DNA of 64,000 bases from Streptomyces sp. CNQ-509 (GCF_001011035.1 NZ_CP011492.1:2053501-2117500), one strand, 5' to 3'. Positions 35,508-43,412 are shown, numbered from the stretch's first letter. Program-made: numbers and translations. The notes: a model not told the origin generated them from the sequence alone.

Positions 35508-36586
35508 CTGACGACATCGAGGTCCCCTCGTCCGCACGCCGTCTCATGGACCGCTTGGGACTCGGTGAACCGGATGGGCGTGATGGTGTGTCTCTCCCGG
35601 GGCGGAACGCGAATTTCGCGGTCCTGACCAGCTCGGGTCGCCGTGTCTTCCTCAAGCAGTTGCACGGCAGCCGCCGCGACGCCGTGCGGCGTTTCCGCCG
35701 CATGTGCGACTTCGAGCAGATCGCCGTGGCCGGAGGGTGGCCCGATGGCTTGTCCACCCCTGTCTGCCTCGGCTGGGACGAGGATGAGTTGACCATCGCG
35801 TTCGAGTGGCTGGAAGGCGCTCGTTCGGGGCATGAACTTGCGGCGACGGAGGAGTTCGGCAACGAACTCGCGAACCAGGCCGGACGGTTGGTGGGCATGG
35901 TGCACTCCCTGGACCCGGAGCAGCAGCCGGCGCTGGAGACCGACCCGCCGCGGTTGCCGCCCCTCGACTTCTTCGACTGCCTGCCGCTGGATTACTTCGC
36001 CAGGGCCAGCGGAGGCTGTCTGGAGGGATGGCGCATGCTGCAGCCGGACACGGCCCTCGCGGCCGCGCTGTGCGCGCTCCGGGCCGAGGAGGCGCACGCG
36101 GAGAGGACGGCGGCGCACTGCGATCTGCGTCTCGACCAGTTCTTCCGGCAAGACGGCACCCTCTACCTCTGTGACTGGGAGGAGTTCCGGATGGCCGATC
36201 CGGCTCGTGACGTGGGGAGTTTCGCCGGCGAGTGGCTCTATCGGGCCGTGCTGGAAATTCCGTCCAGGGAACTGGATCCCGGTATCGCCGAACCCGGTCA
36301 CCTGTCGCATCAGGAAGTGGTCGAGCGCGGTGTGCGGGAGCTTGACCGGCTGCGGACTCGGACCGTGGCCTTCTGTGCCGGCTACCGGGAGAGCAGAACC
36401 GCCGCTGACCCCGGACTCGCCGCCCGTGCGGCCGGATTCGCCGGATGGCACCTGATCGACCGTATGTTCGCCGGAGCGGAGGGCCGTCCCAGGCTGACCG
36501 CGGTGGAACGCGCCGCCGCCGGTATCGGACGGTCTGCCGTTCTGGCGCCCGGGAAGTTCGCCTCCGCACTGGGTCTGGAGGTGTGA
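35504..36586 (+). CDS. APH-like phosphotransferase (RiPP Ser/Thr kinase candidate), copy 1
   Basis: Aminoglycoside phosphotransferase-fold protein, 360 residues. Nucleotide-binding strands RRVFLKQLHGS with Lys, catalytic loop HCDLRLDQFF (the usual HxDxxxxN has Gln in place of Asn), and the metal Asp in LYLCDWEEFRMADPARD. The C-terminal helical lobe contains GFAGWHLIDRMFAGAEGRP. In class V lanthipeptide and thioamitide clusters such kinases phosphorylate Ser/Thr of the precursor and a HopA1-like lyase eliminates phosphate. GTG overlaps the SARP stop. It shares its catalytic and Mg motifs with the second kinase at 47496 but is clearly diverged from it. No lyase lies adjacent; the HopA1 gene is at the far end of the cluster. 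Confidence 0.82.
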   Translation: MTDDIEVPSSARRLMDRLGLGEPDGRDGVSLPGRNANFAVLTSSGRRVFLKQLHGSRRDAVRRFRRMCDFEQIAVAGGWPDGLSTPVCLGWDEDELTIAFEWLEGARSGHELAATEEFGNELANQAGRLVGMVHSLDPEQQPALETDPPRLPPLDFFDCLPLDYFARASGGCLEGWRMLQPDTALAAALCALRAEEAHAERTAAHCDLRLDQFFRQDGTLYLCDWEEFRMADPARDVGSFAGEWLYRAVLEIPSRELDPGIAEPGHLSHQEVVERGVRELDRLRTRTVAFCAGYRESRTAADPGLAARAAGFAGWHLIDRMFAGAEGRPRLTAVERAAAGIGRSAVLAPGKFASALGLEV

Positions 36587-36811
36587 GGTCCGCGGCGAGC
36601 CGGCCTTCCACGCTCCGGGCACATCCGTACGTCGGCAACTCCACAGAAGCGCTGGGGACAGAGGCGGCCTCGATCCGTACATACGCGAGGCATACGTTCT
36701 CGCGCGCACCCCTGGTCTCCCATCTCCCGACCGTGGTTCACTGCGAACGTCCGCAAGTGCCTTCCTTTCATGGAACGGTCGCCATGTTTCTCGACGCATT
36801 CAGGGAGTGCC
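36587..36811. promoter_or_regulatory. Upstream region of precursor peptide 1, with 11-bp-pitch repeat
   Basis: CATACG at 36680-36685 and 36691-36696 are 11 bp apart and are complements of the GTATG half-sites found ahead of the YcaO operon. I read this as a possible SARP contact in the opposite orientation, less convincing than the other two sites. The ribosome-binding site CAGGGAG ends just before the precursor ATG at 36812. No other gene fits the 225 bp. Confidence 0.35.
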
Positions 36812-36964
36812 ATGAACGCCGCAGAGCTGATTGAGGGATACGCTGCCTACGCCACCCCCGAGGATCTGTCCGCCGCGGAGATCACAGATTCAGGAAACGC
36901 CGTCCCGATCACCACCATGAACATGGCGCACACCACCCAGATCACCACGTTCGTGGCGGACTGA
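36812..36964 (+). CDS. RiPP precursor peptide 1 (Thr-rich, Cys-free core)
   Basis: 50-residue peptide with no other gene function visible. Leader-like part: MNAAELIEGYAAYATPEDLS, acidic and helical; the C-terminal part SGNAVPITTMNMAHTTQITT then FVAD holds seven Thr, one Ser, two Met and one His and no Cys. A short, Thr-rich tail with an acidic leader, RBS CAGGGAG, a terminator right after it, and its position between an APH-like kinase and a 2OG-Fe oxygenase all fit a precursor for Dhb-forming dehydration. Absence of Cys means that it cannot form lanthionine, thiazole or AviCys itself. The leader/core border is not marked by a GG or AxA motif that I can be sure of. Confidence 0.75.
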   Translation: MNAAELIEGYAAYATPEDLSAAEITDSGNAVPITTMNMAHTTQITTFVAD

Positions 36965-37037
36965 GAGGGATACCCGCCGCGTCACACCGTCGTTCCCCGG
37001 GTTCTGCCGAGTGCGCCTGCGGGCCGGCACGGAATCG

Positions 37038-37067
37038 GCCCGGCGCTGCTTACCGGCAGCGCCGGGC
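37038..37067 (+). terminator. Terminator after precursor peptide 1
   Basis: GCCCGGCGCTGC (37038-37049) and GCAGCGCCGGGC (37056-37067), 12-bp perfect stem with a 6-base loop, 73 bases after the precursor stop and before the convergent oxygenase gene. It may also stabilise the peptide mRNA. Confidence 0.7.
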
Positions 37068-37121
37068 CTCTCAGTTCCCGGGGCGTTTCAGGGCCCCCGC
37101 TGCGGCGGGAAAGGGAGCGCG

Positions 37122-37829
37122 TCACCGTGGCGCATCAGCGGGGTTCTGAATGCGGCGGCACAGCCATCCGTTGATAGCGAAGCGGCTATCGGCGTGGCTC
37201 TTGGACGGGCACAACACGGGTCGCACTTCGTGCAGGGCCGTGGGCCGGAAGAAGACAATGCTGTCGTGTTCCGGGGGCCAGTCCCGGTAGCTGCAGTCCT
37301 GCGGCGTCAACGCGCCCCCCGCGTGGACGGGCGCTGCGGCGTCGTAGACGCGCAGCGCTCCTCCGGTGAAGGGCGCCGGCGTGCGGTGCAGGTAGTAGAC
37401 GAAGGTCAGGATCTTCTCCACGTCGCCGGTCGGCGCCCCGCGGCCGGCGTCCTGGTGAGGACGGTAGAAGTCACCGTCGTTGTGGACATTGAGGCTGTAG
37501 CGGGGCTCGGCGTCCCGGCATGAGACGCCCAGAGTCCCCTCCAGACGTTCACACACGGACCCGATGACTCTCATCAGCTCCGGGGCCCCGAAGCGGTGGC
37601 GTGTCCGGGAGCGGCGGATCGAGGGTTCGAGTTCGTCGTTGCGAATCCGGGCGGGAGCCAGTTCCTCCCCGGGGACGGCGATGGCACGTTCCAGCAGCGT
37701 TTCCGCCAGGTCCTCGCCGAGGAAACGGGTGATGCGACAGACCTGGGGCGGAAGCTGCCAGACGGCCCCGGTGGACGACTCACGCGACATCCTCGACTGC
37801 TCCGGCATTGCATCTGCTGCCTGCGTCAT
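37122..37829 (-). CDS. 2OG-Fe(II) oxygenase (peptide hydroxylase candidate)
   Basis: Prolyl-4-hydroxylase-like dioxygenase of 235 residues. The iron triad is H125-x-D127 in FYRPHQDAGRG and H200 in PTALHEVRPV; the 2-oxoglutarate Arg is R216 in HADSRFAINGW. The jelly-roll strands ILTFVYYLHRTPAPFTGGAL are typical. ATG 37829 has GGGAGG 6 bases upstream; extension to 38090 lacks similarity. Convergent with precursor 1 and divergent from the YcaO operon, it likely hydroxylates a residue of one of the two precursors; thioamitide clusters use a related enzyme to hydroxylate His, and precursor 1 has a single His. Substrate assignment is inference. Confidence 0.85.
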   Translation of the reverse strand: MTQAADAMPEQSRMSRESSTGAVWQLPPQVCRITRFLGEDLAETLLERAIAVPGEELAPARIRNDELEPSIRRSRTRHRFGAPELMRVIGSVCERLEGTLGVSCRDAEPRYSLNVHNDGDFYRPHQDAGRGAPTGDVEKILTFVYYLHRTPAPFTGGALRVYDAAAPVHAGGALTPQDCSYRDWPPEHDSIVFFRPTALHEVRPVLCPSKSHADSRFAINGWLCRRIQNPADAPR

Positions 37830-37937
37830 GTCGTGCCTCCCTTGCGGCCATACGTTGTTTGCGGCGGGCGCCCCTGAACCCGGTGGCGAAGCCAGGTTAA
37901 AGCAAGGGACGGGCGCTGGGCAGTGAACGTGTGCACC

Positions 37938-37978
37938 GTATGTCCTTCGTATGTCCTTCGTATCCCGCTGGCTACAGT
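37938..37978 (+). promoter_or_regulatory. SARP-type direct-repeat operator and promoter of the YcaO operon
   Basis: GTATGTCCTTC occurs at 37938-37948 and 37949-37959 and a partial third copy, GTATCCCGCTG, at 37960-37970, an 11-bp pitch. TACAGT (37973-37978) is a plausible -10 just downstream with no -35, the layout of SARP-activated promoters. Start codon at 38001. Confidence 0.7.
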
Positions 37979-38000
37979 CGTTGCGAGAGCAGGTGTGGGA

Positions 38001-39290
38001 ATGAGTGAATTCTCGGAGGTCCTCGCGATGCGCCTTGGGCGCCTTGTCTCCCCTTACGGTGTGATATCCGAGGTGACCTCGGCGGCACAACTGCGGGGTT
38101 TCGGACGGCTGTCACTGGCCGCTGCCCAAGTCGGTGCGGCTCCCGGTATCGACAGGGCGGACGAGTTCAGCGGTTCCGGCCGAGCCGTGGACAGGCCGGA
38201 GTTGGCTCGGCTGACCGCCATCGCCGAGGCGGCCGAGCGCTACGCGGGCGCCGACTTTCCCGACGGGCCGGACGTGCTGGCCCGTGCCGCCGAACTCGAC
38301 GGTCCCGTCATCGACCTGGCCGCGTTACCGGCATGCTCGACTCGTGAGTACGAAAGCGGCCGATGCCCGTTGACCCGGTACCGACCGGAGGCGCTTATCA
38401 GATGGCTGCGGGGATTCGAGCTGACCTCCCGTGAGGACAGGTGGGTTCCGGCGGTGATGGCCCGCTACGGAGGTCCCGTACGCGACTCCGAGAACTTCTG
38501 GTACCGCATCTCCACCGGGTATGCAGTGCATACGGATCCGGTGGAGGCCGTCTTCCGTGGCTTGTGCGAAGTGGCCGAGCGGGACGCGGCCGCACTCACC
38601 TGGCTCCAGCAGCTTCCGCTCCACCCGATACGGTTTCCGGCCCCGGCTGGTGAGTTGGCAGCGGTTCTGGAGATGTGCGACCGGCAGTTCATCGAGACGC
38701 ACTTCTTCGACGCCACCACCGATGTCGGAGTTCCCACGGTCTGCTGCCTGCAGTTGGCCGAGTACGACGAGCGGTGCGCCCAGAGCATGACGGTGGCCAC
38801 CGGTCGCAGCCTGGCCGAGGCCGCCGCCAAGTCGCTTCTGGAGGCGGTTACCGGACGGGCCCTGCACCACCGGCCGAACCGGGAGGACCACAGGACGGTC
38901 ATGGCGGGTGCGGACGAGATGGGGATGCGGGAGCGACGTGCCGCCTTCGGCTTCCTGCTACCGGAGCGGAACGGCGGCCCGGCGCGCCGGCCCCGCCTCC
39001 CGGACGCCCGGCCTGCCCTGGCCCCGGACGCGCGGGAAGCCCTGGGGGATCTGGTCGAGGGGTTCACGGCGCGCGGACAGCAGGTCGTCGCGGTGGACCG
39101 GACCACCAGCGAGTTGCAGGAGGCGGGGCTCACCGCCGTCTGCGTGATCGTCCCGGCACTGCAGCCGCTGACGTTCCACCGGTACGCCCAGTACCGCGCA
39201 CACCCGCGGCTGTACGCCGCACCGGAGCCGATGGGGTTCCCGAGCCGTCCGGAGGAGGAGCTGAACGCGTGGCCAGTGCCGTACGTGTGA
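38001..39290 (+). CDS. YcaO-domain azoline cyclodehydratase (TOMM D protein)
   Basis: ATP-dependent YcaO enzyme of 429 residues that phosphorylates the peptide backbone. ATP/Mg Glu residues sit in TAIAEAAERYAGADF (about 72-86) and FRGLCEVAERDAAALTW (about 185-201), and the C-terminus ends WPVPYV, a PxP-like tail of azoline-forming members. Three features argue for azole rather than thioamide synthesis: the adjacent E1-like protein with two CxxC pairs, a SagB-like dehydrogenase, and no TfuA gene. Codon 109 (38325-38327) is TTA, the second bldA-dependent codon in the cluster. ATG 38001 is chosen over GTG 37923 because the longer version reads through the direct-repeat operator. First gene of the long rightward operon. 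Confidence 0.88.
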   Translation: MSEFSEVLAMRLGRLVSPYGVISEVTSAAQLRGFGRLSLAAAQVGAAPGIDRADEFSGSGRAVDRPELARLTAIAEAAERYAGADFPDGPDVLARAAELDGPVIDLAALPACSTREYESGRCPLTRYRPEALIRWLRGFELTSREDRWVPAVMARYGGPVRDSENFWYRISTGYAVHTDPVEAVFRGLCEVAERDAAALTWLQQLPLHPIRFPAPAGELAAVLEMCDRQFIETHFFDATTDVGVPTVCCLQLAEYDERCAQSMTVATGRSLAEAAAKSLLEAVTGRALHHRPNREDHRTVMAGADEMGMRERRAAFGFLLPERNGGPARRPRLPDARPALAPDAREALGDLVEGFTARGQQVVAVDRTTSELQEAGLTAVCVIVPALQPLTFHRYAQYRAHPRLYAAPEPMGFPSRPEEELNAWPVPYV

Positions 39291-39907
39291 CAGGAGCCGG
39301 CGGATTCGGCGAGCGCACCGCCCGCCTGCTCGCCGCAGACCTGCCGGACGCGGAGACCTTCCCCGTCACGGACCTGCCCCGCGGGTTCGAGGGCTCGCCG
39401 GATGCGGTGGTCGTGGTGGCGTGGCGCCCGGCGCCGAGCCTGGCCGAACGGGCCGACGAACTGGCCCACCGGAGCGCGACCCCCTGGCTGCCGGTCATCA
39501 TGGACGGCATCGTGGTGCGGGTCGGCCCTCTCGTCCGCCCGCCGCAGCGGCCGTGCTTCCTGTGCTACCGGGAGCGGCAGCGGCAGCACGACCGGCAGAG
39601 GGCGGTGACGGCAGCCCTGCACACGGTCTACGACCAGGACCCCGGCTGCGGCCCCGTCGGCCACCTCCCGCACCACGCCCGGCTGGCCGCCGCGGTCGCG
39701 GGCGGTGCACTCGTATCCGGGCGTACGGGGGAGGTCACCACCATGCGGCTCGACGCATGGGGCCTGCGGACGGACCGTGTCGTTCCGACGCACGGATGCC
39801 CCCGCTGCGGCGGGTCCGGTGCCCAGGAACGCCAGGAGCGCCTGCGGGCGGCGCTGACCCGCAGCCCCGCATCCGCATCCGTCGCCGGGAAGGCGGAGCA
39901 GCCGTGA
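39269..39907 (+). CDS. E1/ThiF-like TOMM partner (zinc CxxC, leader-binding family fragment)
   Basis: 212-residue protein starting ASAVRVTGAGGFGERTARLL, a Rossmann-like Gly-rich strand. Two zinc-type Cys pairs: RPCFLCYRERQRQHDR (about residue 90) and HGCPRCGGSG (about 173), the signature of the E1-like C-protein family that delivers leader peptide to YcaO. It lacks the N-terminal winged-helix RRE, which instead is visible on the next protein, so leader recognition and zinc E1 domain seem split. GTG 39269 has GGAGGAGGAG 8 bases upstream and overlaps the YcaO gene by 22 bases, showing tight coupling. Confidence 0.8.
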   Translation: MASAVRVTGAGGFGERTARLLAADLPDAETFPVTDLPRGFEGSPDAVVVVAWRPAPSLAERADELAHRSATPWLPVIMDGIVVRVGPLVRPPQRPCFLCYRERQRQHDRQRAVTAALHTVYDQDPGCGPVGHLPHHARLAAAVAGGALVSGRTGEVTTMRLDAWGLRTDRVVPTHGCPRCGGSGAQERQERLRAALTRSPASASVAGKAEQP

Positions 39908-41574
39908 GCGGCTCCGAGCGGCTTCCGGCGCTGTGCCGCGGCCTGGCGACGGTCGTCGTCCCGGCGGGAGTCGTGATCGAAGGGGGGCCTCATCGCATCC
40001 TGCTGAACGGGGAGACGGCCAAGGAGTTCGTACCCCGGTTGCTGCCTCTGCTGGACGGAGTGCGCCGCGTGGACGAGGCGTCCGTGCAGCTTTCCGTCGC
40101 GCCGGCGCGTATCCGGCAGGCGGTACGGCTGCTGACCGACTGGGGAGTCGTCGAGGACGCACGCACGGACGGCGACCTGCCCCACGAGAGCGCGGTCTTC
40201 TACTCCCGTCTCCTCGCCACCGCGGGCGGGTACCGCGGGACCGGGCAGCTGCTGGACGAACTCGCCGGCGCGCGCGTGCTCCTCACGGCCGGCAGCGACG
40301 CGGAGCTGGTACGCCGGTTGCGTGCGGATCTCACCGCGAGCGGCGTGGGGACGGTCGAGACCGCCGGCGATCCGGCCGGCAACTCCCTGGCGGTGGTCCT
40401 CGACCCGCCGGGGCGGCCGGAGGCCGTCGGTTCCCTGGTGCGGGCCGCAGCCGCCGAGGGCGTCCCGGTGCTGCGGATCGCCTACGCCCGCGACGCGGTG
40501 GAGGCAGGACCGCTGTTCCACCCCGGCGACCCCTCGTGCACCGCCTGCTTCAGGAAGGATTACGACGCCCTCGGCACGGTCCTCGTGGACGGCGGCCCGG
40601 CGGCACGGGGCGTGCTGGCCGGGCTGGTGGCCACGGAGGTGCTGGCGGTGCTGGCGCGTACGACGGCGGTGTGCTCGCTGCGCACCCTGCTGCGGACCTC
40701 CCTCTCCGACTATGCCACCGAGCGCTATCTCTTCGCCCCCGACGGTGACTGCGACGAGGAGGCGGGCGGGCCCGCGGTGGTCAAGGCGGGCCCGGCGCAC
40801 GCGGAGTCCGGCGAGCCGGCACGGCTCGTCGACGGCTACGAGTGGTACCAGGCCCTGCCGCCGCCCGGGCTGAGCGCCGAGTCGCGGTTGCTCGCCCCCG
40901 AGCAGGAGCAGCTTCAGGCGCTGCTGCACAAGCGCCCCCGGCGGATGTCGGTTCCGGCCCGTGAGCTGCCGCCCGAACCGGATCTCCCCCCGATGCGCGG
41001 CGGCCTGCCGCAGAGCGAGGCGGTGCCCGTGCCGCCCGCGCGGCTCGCCGGGCTGATCACGCGGACCGCCGGACTCGTCGGCGCGGGCACCGGCCGGGCC
41101 GGCCCTCGCCGCTGGGCGCCCAGCAGCGGCGGGCGCGGCTCTGTGGAGCTTTACGTGGTAACGGAAGCGGATCCGTTCGGGCTGCCGGGCACGGTCTTCT
41201 CCTACGACGACGTCGGCCACCGCATGCTGTCGGTCCGCTCCGACGCGGTGCCGCTGAAGGATGTGCTCGCGGCCACCGGGCTCGACGCGGGCGATGTCAC
41301 CGCGGCGGTCGTCCTCGTGGCGACCGTCGGGCGGCTGTATCCGAGGTACGGGTACTTCTCGTGGCGGCTGGCGCACCTGGACGCCGGCTTCGCGGCGACG
41401 CAACTGGCCGTCGCCGCACAGGGGGACGGGGTCGCCGTGTCCTTCGCGGCGACGTGGCCGGAGGAATTGCCGCACCTGCTGCAACTGGATCAGGAGTCCG
41501 AGTGCGTGGCGGCGGTGGCGGGCCTGGCAGGCGCGACGGGCGCGGCGGGCGCGGCACCGGAGGAGGACTCATGA
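39904..41574 (+). CDS. Fused RRE/E1-like and SagB-like dehydrogenase protein
   Basis: 556 residues. N-terminal 85 residues (GETAKEFVPRLLPLLDGVRR ... AVRLLTDWGVVED) look like the RiPP recognition element winged helix. Residues 115-290 are an E1-like domain with VLLTAGSDAELVRRLRADL and DPSCTACFRKDYDAL. Residues about 380-545 resemble half of a SagB flavin dehydrogenase: RRWAPSSGGRGSVELYVVTE, GLPGTVFSYDDVGHRML, LYPRYGYFSWRLAHLDAGFA. SagB enzymes oxidise azolines to azoles with FMN. The fusion is an arrangement that I do not recall; a second nitroreductase gene follows with a 4-base overlap and may supply the other half. Overlaps the upstream gene (GTGA). Confidence 0.75.
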   Translation: MSGSERLPALCRGLATVVVPAGVVIEGGPHRILLNGETAKEFVPRLLPLLDGVRRVDEASVQLSVAPARIRQAVRLLTDWGVVEDARTDGDLPHESAVFYSRLLATAGGYRGTGQLLDELAGARVLLTAGSDAELVRRLRADLTASGVGTVETAGDPAGNSLAVVLDPPGRPEAVGSLVRAAAAEGVPVLRIAYARDAVEAGPLFHPGDPSCTACFRKDYDALGTVLVDGGPAARGVLAGLVATEVLAVLARTTAVCSLRTLLRTSLSDYATERYLFAPDGDCDEEAGGPAVVKAGPAHAESGEPARLVDGYEWYQALPPPGLSAESRLLAPEQEQLQALLHKRPRRMSVPARELPPEPDLPPMRGGLPQSEAVPVPPARLAGLITRTAGLVGAGTGRAGPRRWAPSSGGRGSVELYVVTEADPFGLPGTVFSYDDVGHRMLSVRSDAVPLKDVLAATGLDAGDVTAAVVLVATVGRLYPRYGYFSWRLAHLDAGFAATQLAVAAQGDGVAVSFAATWPEELPHLLQLDQESECVAAVAGLAGATGAAGAAPEEDS

Positions 41575-42206
41575 CGCTGCTGCCGATCGCCGACGTGGTG
41601 GAGTACGTGGAGGGCACCCGCCGCCGTGCGCCGACCGCCGGCGCGCGTGCCCAATGGCCCGCTCCGCGCGGCGCCGACCGGCCCGCGCCGCTTTTGCCGG
41701 CGCGGATGCTCGACCGGCGCCGTACGATCCGCGACTTCACCACGCAGCCGGTCGCCGAGGACCGGGTGCGGGCACTCCTGGCGACGGCGTTCGCGACACA
41801 CCGGCGGGCGAGGCCCGCGTCGGCGGACGAGCAGGAGTACGCCGTCATCGTCGTACGCCGGTCGCCGGGGGAACCCCCGCAGGGTGTCTATGCCACGCCG
41901 GCGGGGACACGGCCGCTGACCGACGACGCCTGGCTGCCGCTGCTCGCCGACCACTACACCGACGCCGCCGTCCTCTTCCTCGTCTGCGGCACGGCCCGCC
42001 GCGCCCGGGCCGACTACCCCCGGCACCTGGTGGGGGCGGGCGCGCTCACCCACGCCCTGTGGTTGGCGGCGCTCTCCGCGGGGCTGGGCGGCTGGGTGTT
42101 CGGCCGGAGCTGCCACCGGGCGACCGTCGCGGCGGGACGGCAGCCGGCCGGGACGCGCCATCTGCTGACCCTCGCCGTCGGCCACCCGAAGGAGACACTC
42201 ACGTGA
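41571..42206 (+). CDS. Nitroreductase-fold azoline dehydrogenase subunit
   Basis: 211-residue FMN nitroreductase-like protein. Hallmarks: LDRRRTIRDFTTQPVAEDRVRALL (the FMN-binding RRSxRxF-type N-terminus, about residues 45-65), EYAVIVVRRSPG strand, and GALTHALWLAALSAGLGGWVF helix-turn. In TOMM clusters this fold oxidises thiazolines and oxazolines. It overlaps the preceding SagB-like fusion by ATGA, so the two halves probably form a heterodimer at the operon level (inference). ATG with GGAGGAG 5 bases upstream. Confidence 0.82.
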   Translation: MTLLPIADVVEYVEGTRRRAPTAGARAQWPAPRGADRPAPLLPARMLDRRRTIRDFTTQPVAEDRVRALLATAFATHRRARPASADEQEYAVIVVRRSPGEPPQGVYATPAGTRPLTDDAWLPLLADHYTDAAVLFLVCGTARRARADYPRHLVGAGALTHALWLAALSAGLGGWVFGRSCHRATVAAGRQPAGTRHLLTLAVGHPKETLT

Positions 42207-43195
42207 CCCGGCCACCGCGGGTGCGGGAGGCGGGCGCCGGGCGGCGGGCACACCCGGAGCCGGTCTTCGTGCTGGCGCCGCCCCGCTCCCTCTCCACGAT
42301 CACGCTGGCGCTCCTCTCCGGCCACCCGCAGATCTACGGATTCCCCGAGCTGCTGGTGTTCGCCGGGGCGACCGTGCGTGACCTGATACGCGGCGGCACG
42401 GCGAAGGGATACCCGCCGGAGCTGCACCGGGGACGGCTGAGCGGGCTGTACCGGGCCATCGCCGACGTCCACGAGGGCGAACAGACACCGGAGGCGGTCA
42501 ACCGCGCCGGCGAGTGGCTGGCGCGGCGGGCCGACTGGCCGGCCCCGCGAGTCCTCGCCCACCTCCTCAAGGAGGTCGCGCCGCTCGTCGGCGCGGAGAA
42601 GTCGCCGGACACCGTGGCCACGGACGAGATGCTCGCACGCTGCCTGGACCACTACCCGAACGCCAGATATCTCCACCTGACCCGGCACCCGGTGACGACG
42701 CAGCGCTCGATGCACGCCCAGGAACCGAAGCTCTACACCCACCGTGCGGTCCGCCTGGTGGGTGCGGCCTCCTCCTGGTACCTGGCGCACAGCCGCATCC
42801 GGGACCGGCTCGCCGCCCTGCCCGCGCACCAGTGGATACGAGTGCGCGGCGAGGACCTGTTGCGCAGGCCCGGGACGACGCTGCCGGCCGTTCTCGACTG
42901 GCTCGGCCTGGACTCGGGCGACGCCGTGATCGCGCGGATGCTGCAGACGGAGCGGTGGCGGTTCGCCGGCTTCGGCCCGTCGGGCGACCTGTACGGAGGC
43001 GACCGCACCTTCCTGACGCACGCACGGCTCAGACCGGTTCCGGACCCGGGTCCGGTGCGCTTCGACCCCGCGTGGGGCTTGCCGGAGGAGATGGTGCGCC
43101 GGATGAGCCGTCTCGCCGCCGAGTTGGGCTACGACGTCGCAGAAGCGCGGCGTCGGCAGGTTGTCGATCAGCGGCTCACCCCCGGTGGGAGCTGA
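42203..43195 (+). CDS. Sulfotransferase (PAPS-dependent)
   Basis: 330-residue sulfotransferase-family protein. The 5-phosphosulfate loop is VFVLAPPRSLSTITLALLSG (about residues 22-41); the 3-phosphate motif is ARYLHLTRHPVTTQRSMHAQ (about 153-172); WIRVRGEDLLRRPGTTLPAVLDWLGL follows as in actinobacterial members. It should move sulfate from PAPS to a hydroxyl or amine. Its gene overlaps the nitroreductase by 4 bases and sits just before precursor peptide 2, so the peptide or a hydroxylated form of it is the likely acceptor. Sulfation is rare among RiPPs; no PAPS synthesis genes lie here. Confidence 0.85.
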   Translation: MTRPPRVREAGAGRRAHPEPVFVLAPPRSLSTITLALLSGHPQIYGFPELLVFAGATVRDLIRGGTAKGYPPELHRGRLSGLYRAIADVHEGEQTPEAVNRAGEWLARRADWPAPRVLAHLLKEVAPLVGAEKSPDTVATDEMLARCLDHYPNARYLHLTRHPVTTQRSMHAQEPKLYTHRAVRLVGAASSWYLAHSRIRDRLAALPAHQWIRVRGEDLLRRPGTTLPAVLDWLGLDSGDAVIARMLQTERWRFAGFGPSGDLYGGDRTFLTHARLRPVPDPGPVRFDPAWGLPEEMVRRMSRLAAELGYDVAEARRRQVVDQRLTPGGS

Positions 43196-43229
43196 TCGAT
43201 TCATGTAGGTGACCGAGAGAGGAGAAGGG

Positions 43230-43412
43230 ATGCCCCCCGAGACGGCAACCGCCGAGTTGACCACCGAGAGTGCCCCGGAAGCCAGTTGGGAGGAGCTGGT
43301 CGCCACCGCGCTGAGTGGTGTCGAGGAGAGCCCGGGCTGGACCGACTGCTGGCCCACGAACCCGAGCTGCTGTTCCACCTGCTCGCTGTCCGCGCCGGAC
43401 GGCACCGAGTGA
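43230..43412 (+). CDS. RiPP precursor peptide 2 (Cys/Ser/Thr-rich core)
   Basis: 60-residue peptide. The leader is acidic and helical (PEASWEELVATALSGVEES); the core likely begins near PGWTDCWPTNPSCCSTCSLS and ends APDGTE. It has four Cys (one in DC, a CC pair, one in TC), five Ser and three Thr counted from PGW onward, and two Trp, the composition of an azole-forming substrate. GAGGAGAAGG precedes the ATG at 43230; the GTG 43209 frame is rejected because it would place the ribosome-binding site inside the gene. Position within the YcaO/SagB/sulfotransferase operon makes it the cyclodehydratase substrate, with APH/HopA1 dehydration possible on Ser/Thr. Confidence 0.85.
   Translation: MPPETATAELTTESAPEASWEELVATALSGVEESPGWTDCWPTNPSCCSTCSLSAPDGTE

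Noticed and set aside
38001..39290. YcaO protein as a thioamide synthetase
   Set aside because: No TfuA gene is present, and the E1-like and SagB-like partners point to azoles; the PxP-like tail agrees.
43209..43229. GTG start 21 bases upstream of precursor 2
   Set aside because: It would place the GAGGAGAAGG ribosome-binding site inside the gene; the ATG at 43230 is correctly spaced.
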